17,094 nt of DNA from contig CAZFOR010000025.1 of NCBI GenBank assembly GCA_964520895.1, positions 1 through 17,094 on the forward strand, given 5' to 3'. Origin of the DNA: SIG350 sp964520895. Lineage in GTDB: Bacteria; Bacillota; Clostridia; TANB77; SIG350. Each line of letters begins with the position of its first letter. The first letter of the stretch is position 1. Positions 17,054 to 17,094 of this stretch are shown here, in pieces. Both the position numbers and the translations under genes were made by a program. The notes beneath the pieces are model-generated. The model had not been told where the DNA came from and searched no databases. It worked only from the letters and a program-made list of their open reading frames with translations.

Positions 17054-17094
17054 ATGAAAAAAGAAAAAGCAAACTCATGTAACAATAATCAAAT
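17054..17094 (+). CDS. Start of an unidentified gene, cut by the window end
   Basis: ATG 17054 follows TAAGGAG (17041-17047) at 6-base spacing and lies behind a good promoter. Only 13 codons are visible, MKKEKANSCNNNQ, a polar Lys/Asn-rich N-terminus with no signal peptide core yet. Function cannot be told. Its own promoter suggests a unit separate from the 67-residue protein. Confidence 0.65.
   Translation, partial: MKKEKANSCNNNQ

Overview
The window is very AT-rich (roughly a quarter G+C by eye), uses strong AGGAGG-type ribosome binding sites, and reads with TGA as a stop. It carries two genes typical of endospore formers (a CwlD-type cortex amidase and a GerMN-domain protein) and an AbrB-type regulator with a C-terminal Cys4 tail. 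Together these suggest a low-GC, spore-forming Firmicute, most likely a Clostridia member. I cannot name the species.

Layout. 1-1534 (+): the 3' end of prfA (release factor 1), a ZIP-family metal transporter, and an AbrB-type regulator with a good promoter and three phased TGGAA motifs upstream. 1582-3160 (-): rsmI and trmN6, running toward abrB across a shared terminator; the trmN6/rsmI/abrB neighbourhood is also known from Bacillus. 3213-3749 (+): a 57-residue Cys-rich small ORF and an unrecognised 91-residue protein. 3804-4349 (-): the membrane-anchored GerMN protein. 4417-4563: a perfect palindrome, a start-less coding remnant and a terminator. 4639-5334 (+): cwlD.

5385-8609 is the most irregular part. 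A perfect 26-bp inverted repeat, whose arms are themselves inverted repeats, abuts a consensus promoter. That promoter drives an AAA_14/DUF4143 ATPase gene broken by one inserted base. A secreted WG-repeat plus stalk-domain protein gene follows, broken by one missing T. 8746-16707 (+) is a single intact 2,653-codon gene for a cyclic beta-1,2-glucan synthase (GT84, glycoamylase-like cyclisation domain, GH94). A 67-residue alanine/leucine-rich small protein follows, and then a promoter and the first codons of another gene.

How they fit together. prfA, rsmI and trmN6 serve translation and RNA modification. abrB is a global regulator, probably autoregulated. gerMN and cwlD belong to sporulation and germination. 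The glucan synthase makes a surface or periplasm-like oligosaccharide from UDP-glucose and is the main biosynthetic capacity here. I found no phage, transposase, CRISPR, tRNA or rRNA. No gene-free stretch exceeds about 255 bases.
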